Assembly: GCA_026705345.1 (NCBI GenBank)
Contig: JAPPAV010000077.1
Span: 1-64,000, forward strand
Direction of reading: 5' to 3'
Length of the DNA: 64,000 nucleotides
Origin: Gammaproteobacteria bacterium
GTDB taxonomy: Bacteria > Pseudomonadota > Gammaproteobacteria > Pseudomonadales > Azotimanducaceae
This document shows positions 37,480 through 47,116 of the stretch, piece after piece (position 1 is the stretch's first letter; each line of letters opens with the position of its first letter). The position numbers and the translations under genes were made by a program. Under the pieces are notes generated by a model, which was given only the letters and a program-made list of their open reading frames with translations, made no database searches and had not been told where the DNA came from.

Positions 37480-38058
37480 ATGACCGAGCTGCTGCTCATC
37501 CTCTTGTCGGCGGCGCTCGTGAACAATTTCGTGCTGGTGCAGTTTCTCGGCCTTTGCCCGTTCGTTGGCAGTTCCGGACGCGTCGAAACCGCGGTCCCCA
37601 TGACGTTGGCGACGATGTTCGTGTTGTCGGTCGCGGCGCTCGGCACGTACTTCGTCAACCGCTACCTGCTCGTGGCCTTCGAAGTCGAGTACCTGCGCAT
37701 CATCGCGTTCATCGTGATCATCGCGGCGACCGTGCAGTTCACCGAGATGTTCGTGCGCGCCGCGAGCCCCGTCCTGCACCGGATGCTCGGCATCTACCTT
37801 CCCCTCATCACCACCAACTGCGCGGTCCTCGGGGTGACACTGATCGCGGTGAGCGAAGGATTGTCCCTGCCGCGGACGCTGTTTCTCGCCCTCGGCGCCG
37901 GCCTCGGATTCGGCGTTGCCATCGTCGCCTTCGCCGCACTGCGCGAACGCATCGCCGACGACGCCGTGCCCGAACCCTTCCGGGGGCCGCCGCTGGCACT
38001 CGTGACAGTGGGCTTCATGGCGCTCGCGTTCTACGGCTTCAAGGGGCTTGGGGGATGA
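37480..38058 (+). CDS. rnfA: Rnf/Rsx electron-transport complex subunit A
   Basis: A 192-residue inner-membrane protein with six membrane helices, paralogous to RnfE. Family blocks: [18 protein letters not shown] at the N-terminus, [17 protein letters not shown], and [17 protein letters not shown], whose conserved Cys helps hold an intramembrane Fe-S cluster with RnfE. It starts the operon rnfA-B-D-G-E with 4-bp overlap to rnfB. Confidence 0.94.
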   Translation: MTELLLILLSAALVNNFVLVQFLGLCPFVGSSGRVETAVPMTLATMFVLSVAALGTYFVNRYLLVAFEVEYLRIIAFIVIIAATVQFTEMFVRAASPVLHRMLGIYLPLITTNCAVLGVTLIAVSEGLSLPRTLFLALGAGLGFGVAIVAFAALRERIADDAVPEPFRGPPLALVTVGFMALAFYGFKGLGG

Positions 38059-38921
38059 CGGCGGCTCTTGTTCTGGGCGGAATCGGCTTGGCGGCGGCGG
38101 TTGCCCTGTCCATTGCCCGGCGGGCGTTGGCGGGCACGCGAGACGCCAACGAGGATGCGGTGGTCATCGCCATCGACGCCCTTCTGCCCCAAAGCCAGTG
38201 CGCACAATGCGGCTATCCCGGCTGCCGACCGTATGCCGAGGCGGTCGCGACGGGCGAGCGCATCGATCTTTGTCCACCTGGCGGGCCACGGGTCGTGGCT
38301 GCCTTGGAGGAGCTGCTGGGACGCAAGGCGGACGCCGGTTTGGCCGAGCCGGCCGACGAGGTCGCGCGGATCGTCGAGGAGGACTGCATCGGCTGTGCGC
38401 TGTGCATCGATGCCTGTCCGGTGGATGCCATTGCCGGGGCCTCGAAGTACCTGCACGCGGTGATCCCGGAACGTTGTACGGCCTGCGAACTGTGCATCCC
38501 CGCTTGTCCCGTGGACTGCATCGATCTGGTAGCGCGTTCGAGCGAACGCGCGAGGCCGGTGACGAATCCTGCGAACGCTTCCGCCCTACCCTGCATCGCC
38601 TGCGGCTGGTGCGAAAAGGCCTGTCCGGTGGACTTGGACGCCCACGCCCTCCACGTCGCCTTCGAGACCGGCGCATCGAACGACGCCATCTTCGACTGCA
38701 TCGAATGCACGGCCTGCACTCGGGCGTGTCCGAGCGGAATCGATCTCGTCGGTGAGTTCCGCGTGCTCAAACACCGGCTCCATGGCGAACGCGAGTCGAA
38801 CCGGCGGGCCGACGCGGCCCGGCAGCACGCCGAGGCACGCAACGGCCGGCTCTCGCGAGAAGCGCGGAAACAGGCAGCGCGTCGCGCCGAACGGCTCGGG
38901 GCGTCCCGCCAGTGGCAGTAG
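38055..38921 (+). CDS. rnfB: RnfB fused to the C-terminal Fe-S tail of RnfC (rnfC otherwise absent)
   Basis: A 288-residue protein. Residues 1-25 are a membrane anchor. Residues ~45-75 hold the RnfB [4Fe-4S] motif ([10 protein letters not shown]...C). Residues ~111-155 are two ferredoxin clusters ([28 protein letters not shown]). After ~residue 175 the chain matches the end of RnfC, not Rnf[39 protein letters not shown], then a charged helical Ala/Arg/Glu tail. The ~350-residue N-terminal part of RnfC with the NADH- and FMN-binding folds is missing, and rnfD begins 10 bp before this stop. In known Rnf complexes RnfC is the NADH site, so electrons probably enter or leave here through ferredoxin alone (inference). 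Confidence 0.9.
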   Translation: MTAALVLGGIGLAAAVALSIARRALAGTRDANEDAVVIAIDALLPQSQCAQCGYPGCRPYAEAVATGERIDLCPPGGPRVVAALEELLGRKADAGLAEPADEVARIVEEDCIGCALCIDACPVDAIAGASKYLHAVIPERCTACELCIPACPVDCIDLVARSSERARPVTNPANASALPCIACGWCEKACPVDLDAHALHVAFETGASNDAIFDCIECTACTRACPSGIDLVGEFRVLKHRLHGERESNRRADAARQHAEARNGRLSREARKQAARRAERLGASRQWQ

Positions 38922-39823
38922 CTGCCTGGCTGGGCAAGCCGACCTCCGCCACCGCGATCATGGACCGGGTGCTTCTGGCCCTGGTCCCGGCCATCGGCGT
39001 GGCCGCGTGGGTATTCGGCTGGCTGTTGCTCGTGCACTGCCTCGTCGCCCTCGTCGCTGGCGCTGGGTTCGAGGCTCTCTGCCAGTACCTGCGCAAACGT
39101 CCCGTCCGACCCTTTGTCGACCGCAGCACGCCGGTTTCGTGTCTGCTGATCGCCATCGGCATTCCGCCGTCGGCACCGCTTTGGATTCCCGTCGTCGCCG
39201 TTGCGGTCGCTATCCTGCTTGCCAAGGAACTCTACGGCGGGCTGGGCCGCAACGTGTTCAATCCGGCAATGGCGGGCTACGCGGCGGTACTGGTCGCGTA
39301 TCCGCAGTCGATGACCTTGGTCCACGCGATGTCGGGGGCGACGGCTCTGGACGCACTCCGGTTCCGCGGCGGCCAGACGATCGAGGACATCGCCGCCAAT
39401 CCGGCTTTCGGCATGTTGGGCGGCGCCGGATTCGAGTGGGTGAACGCCGCCGCCCTCATCGGCGGCCTGTATTTGCTCGCCGTCGGCGTGGTGCATTGGC
39501 GGATTCCCGTCGCGGTGCTCATCGGCGTCGCGCTGCCGGCGGTGGCCTTCCACGACGGCGGCAGTTCGGCGAGCCTGGGGTCGCCCGTCTTCCATTGGTT
39601 CGCCGGCGCGACCATGCTCGCCGCGTTCTTCATCGCCACCGATCCGGTCACCGCACCCGGCAAAGCGGCGCACCAGTGGCTGTTCGGGTTCGCTATTGGC
39701 GCGCTTGTATTTGCCATCCGCGCCGGCGGCAGCTACCCGGACGGCGTCGCGTTCGCGGTTCTGATCGGCAACCTGGCAACACCCGTACTGGATCGCCTCG
39801 GCCATGCGCGCACTGCTTCGTAA
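38912..39823 (+). CDS. rnfD: Rnf/Rsx electron-transport complex subunit D
   Basis: A 303-residue membrane subunit related to NqrB. GTG start at 38912 inside the rnfB end. It has about nine membrane helices. The flavinylation motif SGATALD is present, with the threonine that carries covalent FMN, as is [13 protein letters not shown]. Length is slightly short (E. coli ~350). It overlaps rnfG by 20 bp. Confidence 0.93.
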   Translation: MAVAAWLGKPTSATAIMDRVLLALVPAIGVAAWVFGWLLLVHCLVALVAGAGFEALCQYLRKRPVRPFVDRSTPVSCLLIAIGIPPSAPLWIPVVAVAVAILLAKELYGGLGRNVFNPAMAGYAAVLVAYPQSMTLVHAMSGATALDALRFRGGQTIEDIAANPAFGMLGGAGFEWVNAAALIGGLYLLAVGVVHWRIPVAVLIGVALPAVAFHDGGSSASLGSPVFHWFAGATMLAAFFIATDPVTAPGKAAHQWLFGFAIGALVFAIRAGGSYPDGVAFAVLIGNLATPVLDRLGHARTAS

Positions 39824-40301
39824 CGTCGCGGCATTGGCCGCGCTGACGTTGCTCGCGGGAGCTGCGCTGGCCTGGTTCGCCGACCTGACCGAGGACGACG
39901 TGGCCCGCAACCGCCTCGAAGCCGAGACCCGGATCCTGCGGGACCTGATTGGTGCCGAAACATTTGCGGGCGACCACAAGGGTCGCCCCTACGGGGAGGA
40001 CCTCGTTTTCTGCGAACGCGACGTCGTCGTGCTGCGGGTGGCTGGGTCCGGCTACGGCGGCGGTTTCCGCTTGGCGGTGGCGCTCGATCTCGACGGCACG
40101 ATCACGGGCGTTCGCGTTCTGGACCATGTCGAAACGCCCGGCTTCGGCGACATCCTGAATGCGCCCTCCGCCTGGCTGGACTCGTTCACGACCGGCGACG
40201 CCCACGCGGTCACGGGGGCGACAATTACATCGCAAGCCGTCATCGAAGCGGTCTCCCGGGCCGTGGACCGAGTGCGGCTCGAAGAGATGTGTCCACCATG
40301 A
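39804..40301 (+). CDS. rnfG: Rnf/Rsx electron-transport complex subunit G, shortened and carrying a repeat-derived segment
   Basis: A 165-residue subunit (typically ~200-210) with one N-terminal membrane helix and a periplasmic FMN-binding domain. The covalent FMN motif is VTGATITS, and GYGGGFRLAVALDLDGTI plus HVETPGFGD are conserved. Between the helix and the FMN domain, residues ~56-63 (GDHKGRPYG) are encoded by a copy of the dispersed hairpin repeat at 39968-39994, inserted in frame. About 35-40 family residues are missing around this point. The reading frame is intact. Confidence 0.9.
   Translation: MRALLRNVAALAALTLLAGAALAWFADLTEDDVARNRLEAETRILRDLIGAETFAGDHKGRPYGEDLVFCERDVVVLRVAGSGYGGGFRLAVALDLDGTITGVRVLDHVETPGFGDILNAPSAWLDSFTTGDAHAVTGATITSQAVIEAVSRAVDRVRLEEMCPP
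39968..39994 (+). repeat. GGCGACCACAAGGGTCGCC hairpin repeat inside rnfG
   Basis: These 27 bp are identical over 26 bases to the intergenic copy at 25748-25773. They form a hairpin (GGGCGACC/GGTCGCCC with ACAA between) followed by CCTACGG. Here they are read as codons of rnfG without a frameshift or stop. Confidence 0.75.
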
Positions 40302-40882
40302 ACCGATTCGCGCAAGCCGCTGTCGCCCGCAATCCCGCCGCGGTTCAACTGCTCGGGCTCTGTCCGCTGCTGGCGGTGTCCAACACGGTGGCGAACGCCC
40401 TCGGCCTGGCCATCGCCAGCACCGTGGTCCTCACGGGTTCCGCGGTGCTTGTCTCGGCCATCCGCAAGCTGGTCCCGGAGGACGTGCGGCTGCCGTGTTT
40501 CGTGTTGGTCATCGCGACCTTCACGACCCTCGTCAACCTCGCCATGGAGGCCTACGCCTTCGACCTCTACCAGCGCATCGCGCTCTTTGTGCAGATCATC
40601 GTTACCAACTGCATGATCCTCGCGCGCATCGAACAGGTGGCGTCGAAGGAAGGTCTCGGCCGGACGTTGCTGGACGCGCTCGGGACATCCGCCGGCTTCG
40701 CGGCGGCGATCCTGGTTCTCGGCGCCGCTCGCGAGGCTTTGACGCTCGGATTCCCGCTTGCGGCGCTGCCCCCCGGGGCCTTCCTGGTTGCCGGGCTGCT
40801 GCTCGCGGGTGTGAACGTACTCGGCGCGCGGCGGCGCCGAGCGCGGGAAGGTGCTACGGCGGCGCGTCTTCCCCGCGCTTGA
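40298..40882 (+). CDS. rnfE: Rnf/Rsx electron-transport complex subunit E
   Basis: A 194-residue membrane protein paralogous to RnfA: RNPAAVQLLGLCPLLAVSNT at the N-terminus and IVTNCMILARIEQVASKEG with the conserved Cys. ATG at 40298 overlaps the rnfG stop (ATGA). The 3' end overlaps the end of the convergent protease gene by 29 bp. It is the last rnf gene; nth, the usual next gene, is displaced downstream. Confidence 0.93.
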   Translation: MNRFAQAAVARNPAAVQLLGLCPLLAVSNTVANALGLAIASTVVLTGSAVLVSAIRKLVPEDVRLPCFVLVIATFTTLVNLAMEAYAFDLYQRIALFVQIIVTNCMILARIEQVASKEGLGRTLLDALGTSAGFAAAILVLGAAREALTLGFPLAALPPGAFLVAGLLLAGVNVLGARRRRAREGATAARLPRA

Positions 40883-43658
40883 ACGCCATGATCGAGGCGA
40901 TCGGTTCCCCGTCGGTCGATGCCGTCCCGGGTTTGCCGCGACTGAATACCGTCAGGCGGTTGCCACGGGCGGGGTCGATCAGCTTCTCGTAGGCATCGGC
41001 GACGTCCGCGGCTTCGAGACTGGCCACGGCGTCCCTGAGCTGGAACTTGGAGTCGAACGTCACAACGCCGTGGGTGAGATCGGCCAAAAGGCGGGCTATC
41101 CGGTGGCGGTGGTTGAAATCGCTGGGTCGTTCGAGCGGGGCGCTGTACCCCGCCTTGTAGGCTTCGAACTCGTCCTGGGTTAGGTCGCGGAACCAGCTAC
41201 GCTGATCGTCGAGAAACTGCTGGGTCAGCGCCTCGATCTCCCGGACGCCCACGCTCGAGGCTTGCACGGTGAAGACCAGGCCCGCGTGGCGGGCAATGTG
41301 GTCGGCGTAGGCACCGACCACGTAGCCGAGTTGCCGCTCGGTGCGCAACGCGGTGAAGTATCGTGCGCTTAGCATGCGACCGATCAGTCCCAAAAGGGCC
41401 AGGTCTACCATGCCGTCGCTTTCGCCCTGGATGTAGAGCAGATAGGCGGCATCGTCGTGGTCGACGTGGTGTTCATAGTATCGGGCGCCGTCGATTCGCC
41501 TCGCCCGGGGCACCTCGTAGGGTCGATCGACAACACCCAGTGTCCGTTGCGCGGACACCGCCAGGGCTTGTGCGTCCTCGTCGCGCAGATTGCCGTGGAC
41601 GAAGAGCGTGGCGCCCAGACCAACGAGGGCCTCCCGACGCCACGCCGCCAGTGCCGCCGGTGTCGCACCGTCGGCCGCGTCGACGAGCGCGGCCAGTGGG
41701 AACCACTCCGTGTGAATCAACCGGTACAGCGATTCGTTCATCTGTTGGTACGGGGGTGACGAGGAATGGTTGGCGTACTCCTTGCGGAGCGTGGCGCGGG
41801 CACCGGCGAACATCTCCCCGTCGCTTTGCGGGTCGACAAAGGTCGTCAACACGTCGTCGAACAGCAGTGGGAGTTTGTCGCTATAGCCCTGCACGGAGAT
41901 GCGGAATCCCATTGCCGTCGCCTCGACGTCCAACTCCAACCCAGCCATTCGGGCCGCGTAGGCCCGGGGGTTCAAAGAGCGTTCCACAAGCCTTGCATGC
42001 AGGGTTGCCAGCACGACGTCTTCCGCATCGAACGGTTCGGGGGTGCGCAGATCCAAGTTCACGAACGACACGGGGAGGCCGAACTGCGTGTCGGGCGCAT
42101 GCCAGGTCCTCACCGCGGTCTCGGTGCCCAAGAGCACCGGCGGTTCCAGCGATGAGGGCTCGAAGACCAGATCGACGTTGTCCGGCACATAGGGATTGGG
42201 TTGTGGAAGTGCAAAGCCGGCAGCGACGTCAGCTGGCTCCAGCCCCGGTCCCAAACGCCACGGCACGCCGAAAGTGGGCTCGATGCGGTCGCCTTCGATG
42301 TCCGGACCGGAGAGAACGACGACGGAATTCTCGGGGACCAGACTGTCGAGATACCGGCGGATCAACGGCTCTTCGAACGAGTCGAAGAGATAGTCCGCCC
42401 GCAGAACGTCTTCCGGCGCATAGTCGAGGAGCCCCTCTGCGCCAGCAACGACCGAGTCCATCGGCACCCGCACCTCAAGAAATCGAAAGTCAAGCTCTCC
42501 CAGGCGGGCTTCCTCACGGTAGCGCCAACCCTCGACACCCTCGCGTCGTATCAGGTCGATCCAGGCATAGGTCAGATCCGCGATCTCGTCGACGTGGGAC
42601 TTGCCCTCCTCGGTCAGCGTAATGTCGATGTCGAACGTGCCGTTCCAGTCATCTTGGTCGTAGCTGGTCGCGACGAGATCGTCGATCCAGCCGCGCCTGC
42701 CGAGGACGTCGTGCAGGGTGTCCCGACCCTCGTGGCCGACAAGCGACGTCAGGAAGACACCGGGCTTCGACCGGTAGTGCGGTTTGTTGGGCGGAACCGG
42801 GAAGCGGAAGGTGAGCGTCCGCGTCTCGGAAACCGTCCGCCATGCATAGCCGAGGGGCAATGCCACCCCCTCGTAGAGCGGTGGGTTGGTCGGTCCGGGG
42901 CCAAGACCCCGATTGACCACCTTGCCGAACGTCTCTTCCACGAGCGCCTCGAGAGCGTCGAGATCGTCGGCGCCCAAGACGGCAAGGGCCATGGTGTCGG
43001 CCGAGTAGTTGGCCTCGAAGAACGCGCGCGCCTCGGCTGCTCCAACGTCACGCAACGACTCGAGGCTACCCCAGTCGAACCGCGAGCCGGGGTGGTCGGG
43101 ATTCATCAGCCGCTTGTGCACCGCATCGCCGCGCCAGTCGTCGACCTTTCGTTGCATCTGGAACTCGCCTTGCACGGCATGCTTTTCCCGCGCCAGGTAG
43201 TCGGCGTCGAAACGCGGGGAAACGAAGAACTGCGCGAAACGGTCCAGGGCTTCCGGCAGGTGCTCCGGTTCGATGTCGAAGTAGTACGTCGTTCGATTGA
43301 CACCGGTGTAGGCGTTGGTCTCGCCGCCGTGCTTCGATACGAACTCCCCGAATTCATCGACCTTCGGATACTTGTCGGTGGCGATGAACAGCATGTGCTC
43401 GACGAAATGGGCGATTCCCAAATGGGCGTCCGGCTCGTGATGGCTGCCCCGGGCGACGCTCACCGCGGCGCCCGAGCGACTCCAGTCCGAATGGATCAGA
43501 AGCGCCTGCAAGCCGTTGGGCAGCACGACATGACGGTACTCCCGATAGTCGTTGGGGCTCTTGACAGGCTGGAACGGTGCCTCGGAGCAGGCCGCCACGA
43601 GGCCGAACGCGACCAGCGCGGCAAGGCGCACGCTCCGAGGTTGCTTCACCCTACCCAC
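40854..43658 (-). CDS. M16 (insulysin/pitrilysin-like) zinc peptidase, lipoprotein
   Basis: A 934-residue member of M16A. The N-terminus is a lipoprotein signal with lipobox LVAAC (Cys ~24), so it is probably anchored in a membrane facing the periplasm. The inverted zinc motif HFVEHMLF and the downstream Glu (AVQGEFQMQ) are intact. Four repeated M16 domains follow, the C-terminal half being the inactive pair. It resembles protease III (PtrA). It sits on the opposite strand between rnfE and nth, an insertion into an otherwise conserved rnf-nth order. GTG 43658 and GTG 43649 are both possible starts. Confidence 0.92.
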   Translation of the reverse strand: MGRVKQPRSVRLAALVAFGLVAACSEAPFQPVKSPNDYREYRHVVLPNGLQALLIHSDWSRSGAAVSVARGSHHEPDAHLGIAHFVEHMLFIATDKYPKVDEFGEFVSKHGGETNAYTGVNRTTYYFDIEPEHLPEALDRFAQFFVSPRFDADYLAREKHAVQGEFQMQRKVDDWRGDAVHKRLMNPDHPGSRFDWGSLESLRDVGAAEARAFFEANYSADTMALAVLGADDLDALEALVEETFGKVVNRGLGPGPTNPPLYEGVALPLGYAWRTVSETRTLTFRFPVPPNKPHYRSKPGVFLTSLVGHEGRDTLHDVLGRRGWIDDLVATSYDQDDWNGTFDIDITLTEEGKSHVDEIADLTYAWIDLIRREGVEGWRYREEARLGELDFRFLEVRVPMDSVVAGAEGLLDYAPEDVLRADYLFDSFEEPLIRRYLDSLVPENSVVVLSGPDIEGDRIEPTFGVPWRLGPGLEPADVAAGFALPQPNPYVPDNVDLVFEPSSLEPPVLLGTETAVRTWHAPDTQFGLPVSFVNLDLRTPEPFDAEDVVLATLHARLVERSLNPRAYAARMAGLELDVEATAMGFRISVQGYSDKLPLLFDDVLTTFVDPQSDGEMFAGARATLRKEYANHSSSPPYQQMNESLYRLIHTEWFPLAALVDAADGATPAALAAWRREALVGLGATLFVHGNLRDEDAQALAVSAQRTLGVVDRPYEVPRARRIDGARYYEHHVDHDDAAYLLYIQGESDGMVDLALLGLIGRMLSARYFTALRTERQLGYVVGAYADHIARHAGLVFTVQASSVGVREIEALTQQFLDDQRSWFRDLTQDEFEAYKAGYSAPLERPSDFNHRHRIARLLADLTHGVVTFDSKFQLRDAVASLEAADVADAYEKLIDPARGNRLTVFSRGKPGTASTDGEPIASIMAFKRGEDAPP

Positions 43659-43727
43659 ACCGATCCCCGACGCTCGCGGCCCATCCCCCTATAATCGGTC
43701 AACCGGGAAGGCAGGTCGATCTCAGTC

Positions 43728-44366
43728 GTGAACAAGAACAAGCGCACCGAGATCTTCACCCGTCTGCGGGCCGAGAACCCGGAACCGACCACCGAACTCG
43801 ATTTCGGGACGCCCTTCGAGCTCCTCGTGGCGGTGATTCTGTCCGCCCAGGCGACGGACGTGAGCGTCAACCAGGCGACCGAGAAACTCTACCCCGTCGC
43901 CAACACGCCCCAGTCATTGTTGGATCTTGGCCTCGCGGCCCTGAAGGAGTTCATCAAGTCCATCGGGCTTTTCAACACCAAGGCGGCGAACATCATGAAG
44001 ACCTGCCGCATTCTCTTGGACGAGCATAGTGGCGAGGTGCCACGCGACCGCGACGCGCTGCAGGCCCTGCCGGGAGTTGGTCGAAAGACGGCCAACGTCG
44101 TCCTCAACACCGCCTTCGGCGAACCGACGATCGCCGTCGATACGCACATCTTCCGGGTCTCCAACCGCACGAGGATCGCGCCGGGGAAGACGCCGCGCCA
44201 GGTCGAGGACAAGCTATTGCGCTGGGTGCCGGAGGACTTCAAACGCGGCGCACACCACTGGCTCATCCTGCACGGGCGCTACGTCTGCACTGCCCGTCGA
44301 CCGCGTTGCGGGGCATGCGTGATCGAAGATCTGTGCGAATACAAGGAGAAGACGGAGTATGGATAG
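43728..44366 (+). CDS. nth: Endonuclease III
   Basis: A 212-residue DNA glycosylase/AP lyase removing oxidised pyrimidines. Helix-hairpin-helix LPGVGRKTANVVL contains the catalytic Lys, VDTHIFRVSNR the catalytic Asp, and C-x6-C-x2-C-x5-C near the end (CTARRPRCGACVIEDLC) binds [4Fe-4S]. In gammaproteobacteria nth usually ends the rnf operon; here it is separated by the M16 gene. Confidence 0.96.
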   Translation: MNKNKRTEIFTRLRAENPEPTTELDFGTPFELLVAVILSAQATDVSVNQATEKLYPVANTPQSLLDLGLAALKEFIKSIGLFNTKAANIMKTCRILLDEHSGEVPRDRDALQALPGVGRKTANVVLNTAFGEPTIAVDTHIFRVSNRTRIAPGKTPRQVEDKLLRWVPEDFKRGAHHWLILHGRYVCTARRPRCGACVIEDLCEYKEKTEYG

Positions 44367-44539
44367 GCGCAAACCCAGCGCAGACCGCGATGGGACCGTC
44401 TTGGTCCCTGACGAGATCTACGGTGACGACCAGATCGCACGATGGGATGCTGATGATGCCCTCGACGACGATGAGCGGCAGCGTATTGCCGATGCTCTTC
44501 CCGCGAAACACCCGCACTCGGCGCGCTGCCGCGCGGAGC

Positions 44540-45748
<1,209 letters not shown>

Positions 45749-45850
45749 GGGTTGAACTCCCTTAAGGCGGGGCGATCTTTAAGCGGGGCGGCGAGTTTAG
45801 TCGAATCCCGAAACCCGCGTCAGCCCGAGGGGTCGCACTCTGTTGGCGGC

Positions 45851-45876
45851 ATTATCGGTTCGAAAAAGGCGATAAT
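45851..45876. promoter_or_regulatory. Inverted repeat ATTATCG-n12-CGATAAT in the argG/rnt divergent promoter region
   Basis: Perfect 7-bp arms (45851-45857 and 45870-45876) flank a 12-bp spacer containing TTCGAAAAAGG. The site stands between two divergent genes, 29 bp before rnt. It could be an operator or promoter element; it does not look like a canonical ArgR box. Confidence 0.3.
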
Positions 45877-45904
45877 CTCCTCGATCCCACCGGGCGCCAC
45901 GGCA

Positions 45905-46498
45905 ATGACGATGAGAACGCGGTTCCGCGGCTATCTGCCGGTGGTGGTCGACTTGGAAACGGGTGGATTCGACGATACGGTCCACTCGCTGCTAGAGATC
46001 GCCGCGGTCACGCTCGACTTCGAAGACCAGCATCTTGTCGCCCGCGACCGCCACCGGTGGGCCGTGATTCCGCACCCCGATACGGTCGTCGAAGAGGCTT
46101 CGCTTCGGGTGACCGGCATCGATCTGAACGATCCGGGTCGCGGCGCGGAGTCCGAGCTCGAGGCCGTTCGCGAGCTATTCCGAATCGTGCGCGCCGAGGT
46201 CAAACGCCATGGTTGCCAACGCGCGATCGTGACGGCGCACAACGCCCACTTCGACCACGGCTTCATCCACGCTGCAGCGACGCGCAACGGCGTCAAGCGC
46301 AGTCCATTCCACCCGTTCTCGGTCTTGGACACGGTGGCGCTCGCGGCGGTTCACTACGGCCACACGGTATTGTCGGAAGCCTGCGGACGGGCCGGTATCG
46401 ACTACGACGCCGACCGGGCACATTCCGCCGCCTACGATGCGGAGATTACGGCGGGGTTGTTCTGTGCCGTGGTCAACGGAACTGCGCCAGTCGGCTAG
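45905..46498 (+). CDS. rnt: Ribonuclease T
   Basis: A 197-residue DEDDh 3'-5' exonuclease that trims tRNA and other stable RNA ends. Motifs: VDLETGGFD (Exo I), TAHNAHFDHGF (Exo II) and HSAAYDAE (Exo III with the His). ATG 45905 or 45911 are both possible. Gene order argG-rnt-grxD is typical of gammaproteobacteria. Confidence 0.93.
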   Translation: MTMRTRFRGYLPVVVDLETGGFDDTVHSLLEIAAVTLDFEDQHLVARDRHRWAVIPHPDTVVEEASLRVTGIDLNDPGRGAESELEAVRELFRIVRAEVKRHGCQRAIVTAHNAHFDHGFIHAAATRNGVKRSPFHPFSVLDTVALAAVHYGHTVLSEACGRAGIDYDADRAHSAAYDAEITAGLFCAVVNGTAPVG

Positions 46499-46504
46499 CG
46501 GCCT

Positions 46505-46650
46505 TACGCGTCATCGAAGCCGCACAGGGGCGACCCTTCAGTCGCCCGTCGGGATCCGCACGGCATTGATCCGGGGATACGAGAATGCGGCAGCATTCTC
46601 GATCGCGCCCGCAGGGCGCGCCGGGACGGGACAAGCCCGTCCCCTACGGT
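46505..46650. repeat. Cluster of short hairpin repeats between rnt and grxD
   Basis: Four hairpins occur in series: GGGGCGACCCTTCAGTCGCCC (46527-46547, a variant of the GGCGACC family), GAGAATGCGGCAGCATTCTC (46581-46600), GCGCCCGCAGGGCGCGCC, and GGGACGGGACAAGCCCGTCCC followed by CTACGG (46623-46649). The GAGAATG type also occurs at 25690, and the GGGACGGG type at 51564 and 51620. The gap of 166 bp holds nothing else; one or more hairpins may also end transcription of the convergent genes. Confidence 0.65.
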
Positions 46651-46664
46651 CGACGCCCGTTTGC

Positions 46665-47000
46665 CTATTCCTGGTCGCGGTTCTCGGCAGCTTCCTTGAC
46701 GAGCGGTTCCAACTCGCCCGCCTCGTACATCTCGGTCACGATGTCGCAACCGCCGACGAGTTCGCCGTCGACGTAGAGTTGGGGAAACGTCGGCCAGTTG
46801 GCAACCTCCGGCAAGGTCGACCGGATCTCCGGGTTGGACAGCACGTCGACATAGGCGAAGCGCTCCCCGCACGCCATCAGGCACTGCACGGTCTGCGCCG
46901 AGAACCCGCATTGCGGCGCCTGGGGCGAGCCTTTCATGTAGAGGATGATCGGGTGCGTCGATATCTGCTCCCGAATCGTGGACAGGACGGCGTCGCTCAT
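46665..47000 (-). CDS. grxD: Monothiol CGFS glutaredoxin (Grx4/GrxD)
   Basis: A 111-residue glutaredoxin carrying [2Fe-2S] clusters together with glutathione. Motifs: STHPIILYMKGSPQAPQCGF gives the Lys and CGFS site, and NWPTFPQLYVDGELVGGCDI the TVP-like/GG region. Its length is standard. It is convergent with rnt and divergent from the aminotransferase at 47117. Confidence 0.96.
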   Translation of the reverse strand: MSDAVLSTIREQISTHPIILYMKGSPQAPQCGFSAQTVQCLMACGERFAYVDVLSNPEIRSTLPEVANWPTFPQLYVDGELVGGCDIVTEMYEAGELEPLVKEAAENRDQE

Positions 47001-47116
47001 GACTTACCTCGTCTTTCGTCGAATGAACTAGTGTAACTCGCCGCCGACCCAAGCCCAAACCGTTGTCGCACTTGCCACTTGCCGCTCAAGCGGCGAATCC
47101 GACACACTCGCAGGTC

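Noticed and set aside
38213-39979. 588-codon minus-strand frame over the rnf genes
   Set aside because: Low-complexity antisense shadow; the plus strand encodes motif-complete Rnf subunits throughout.
42201-43694. 497-codon plus-strand frame over the M16 protease
   Set aside because: Composition is shadow-like, and the minus strand encodes an intact M16 enzyme with zinc motif and lipobox.
45749-45904. ArgR box between argG and rnt
   Set aside because: The only inverted repeat (ATTATCG...CGATAAT) does not match the ARG box consensus in sequence or spacing.
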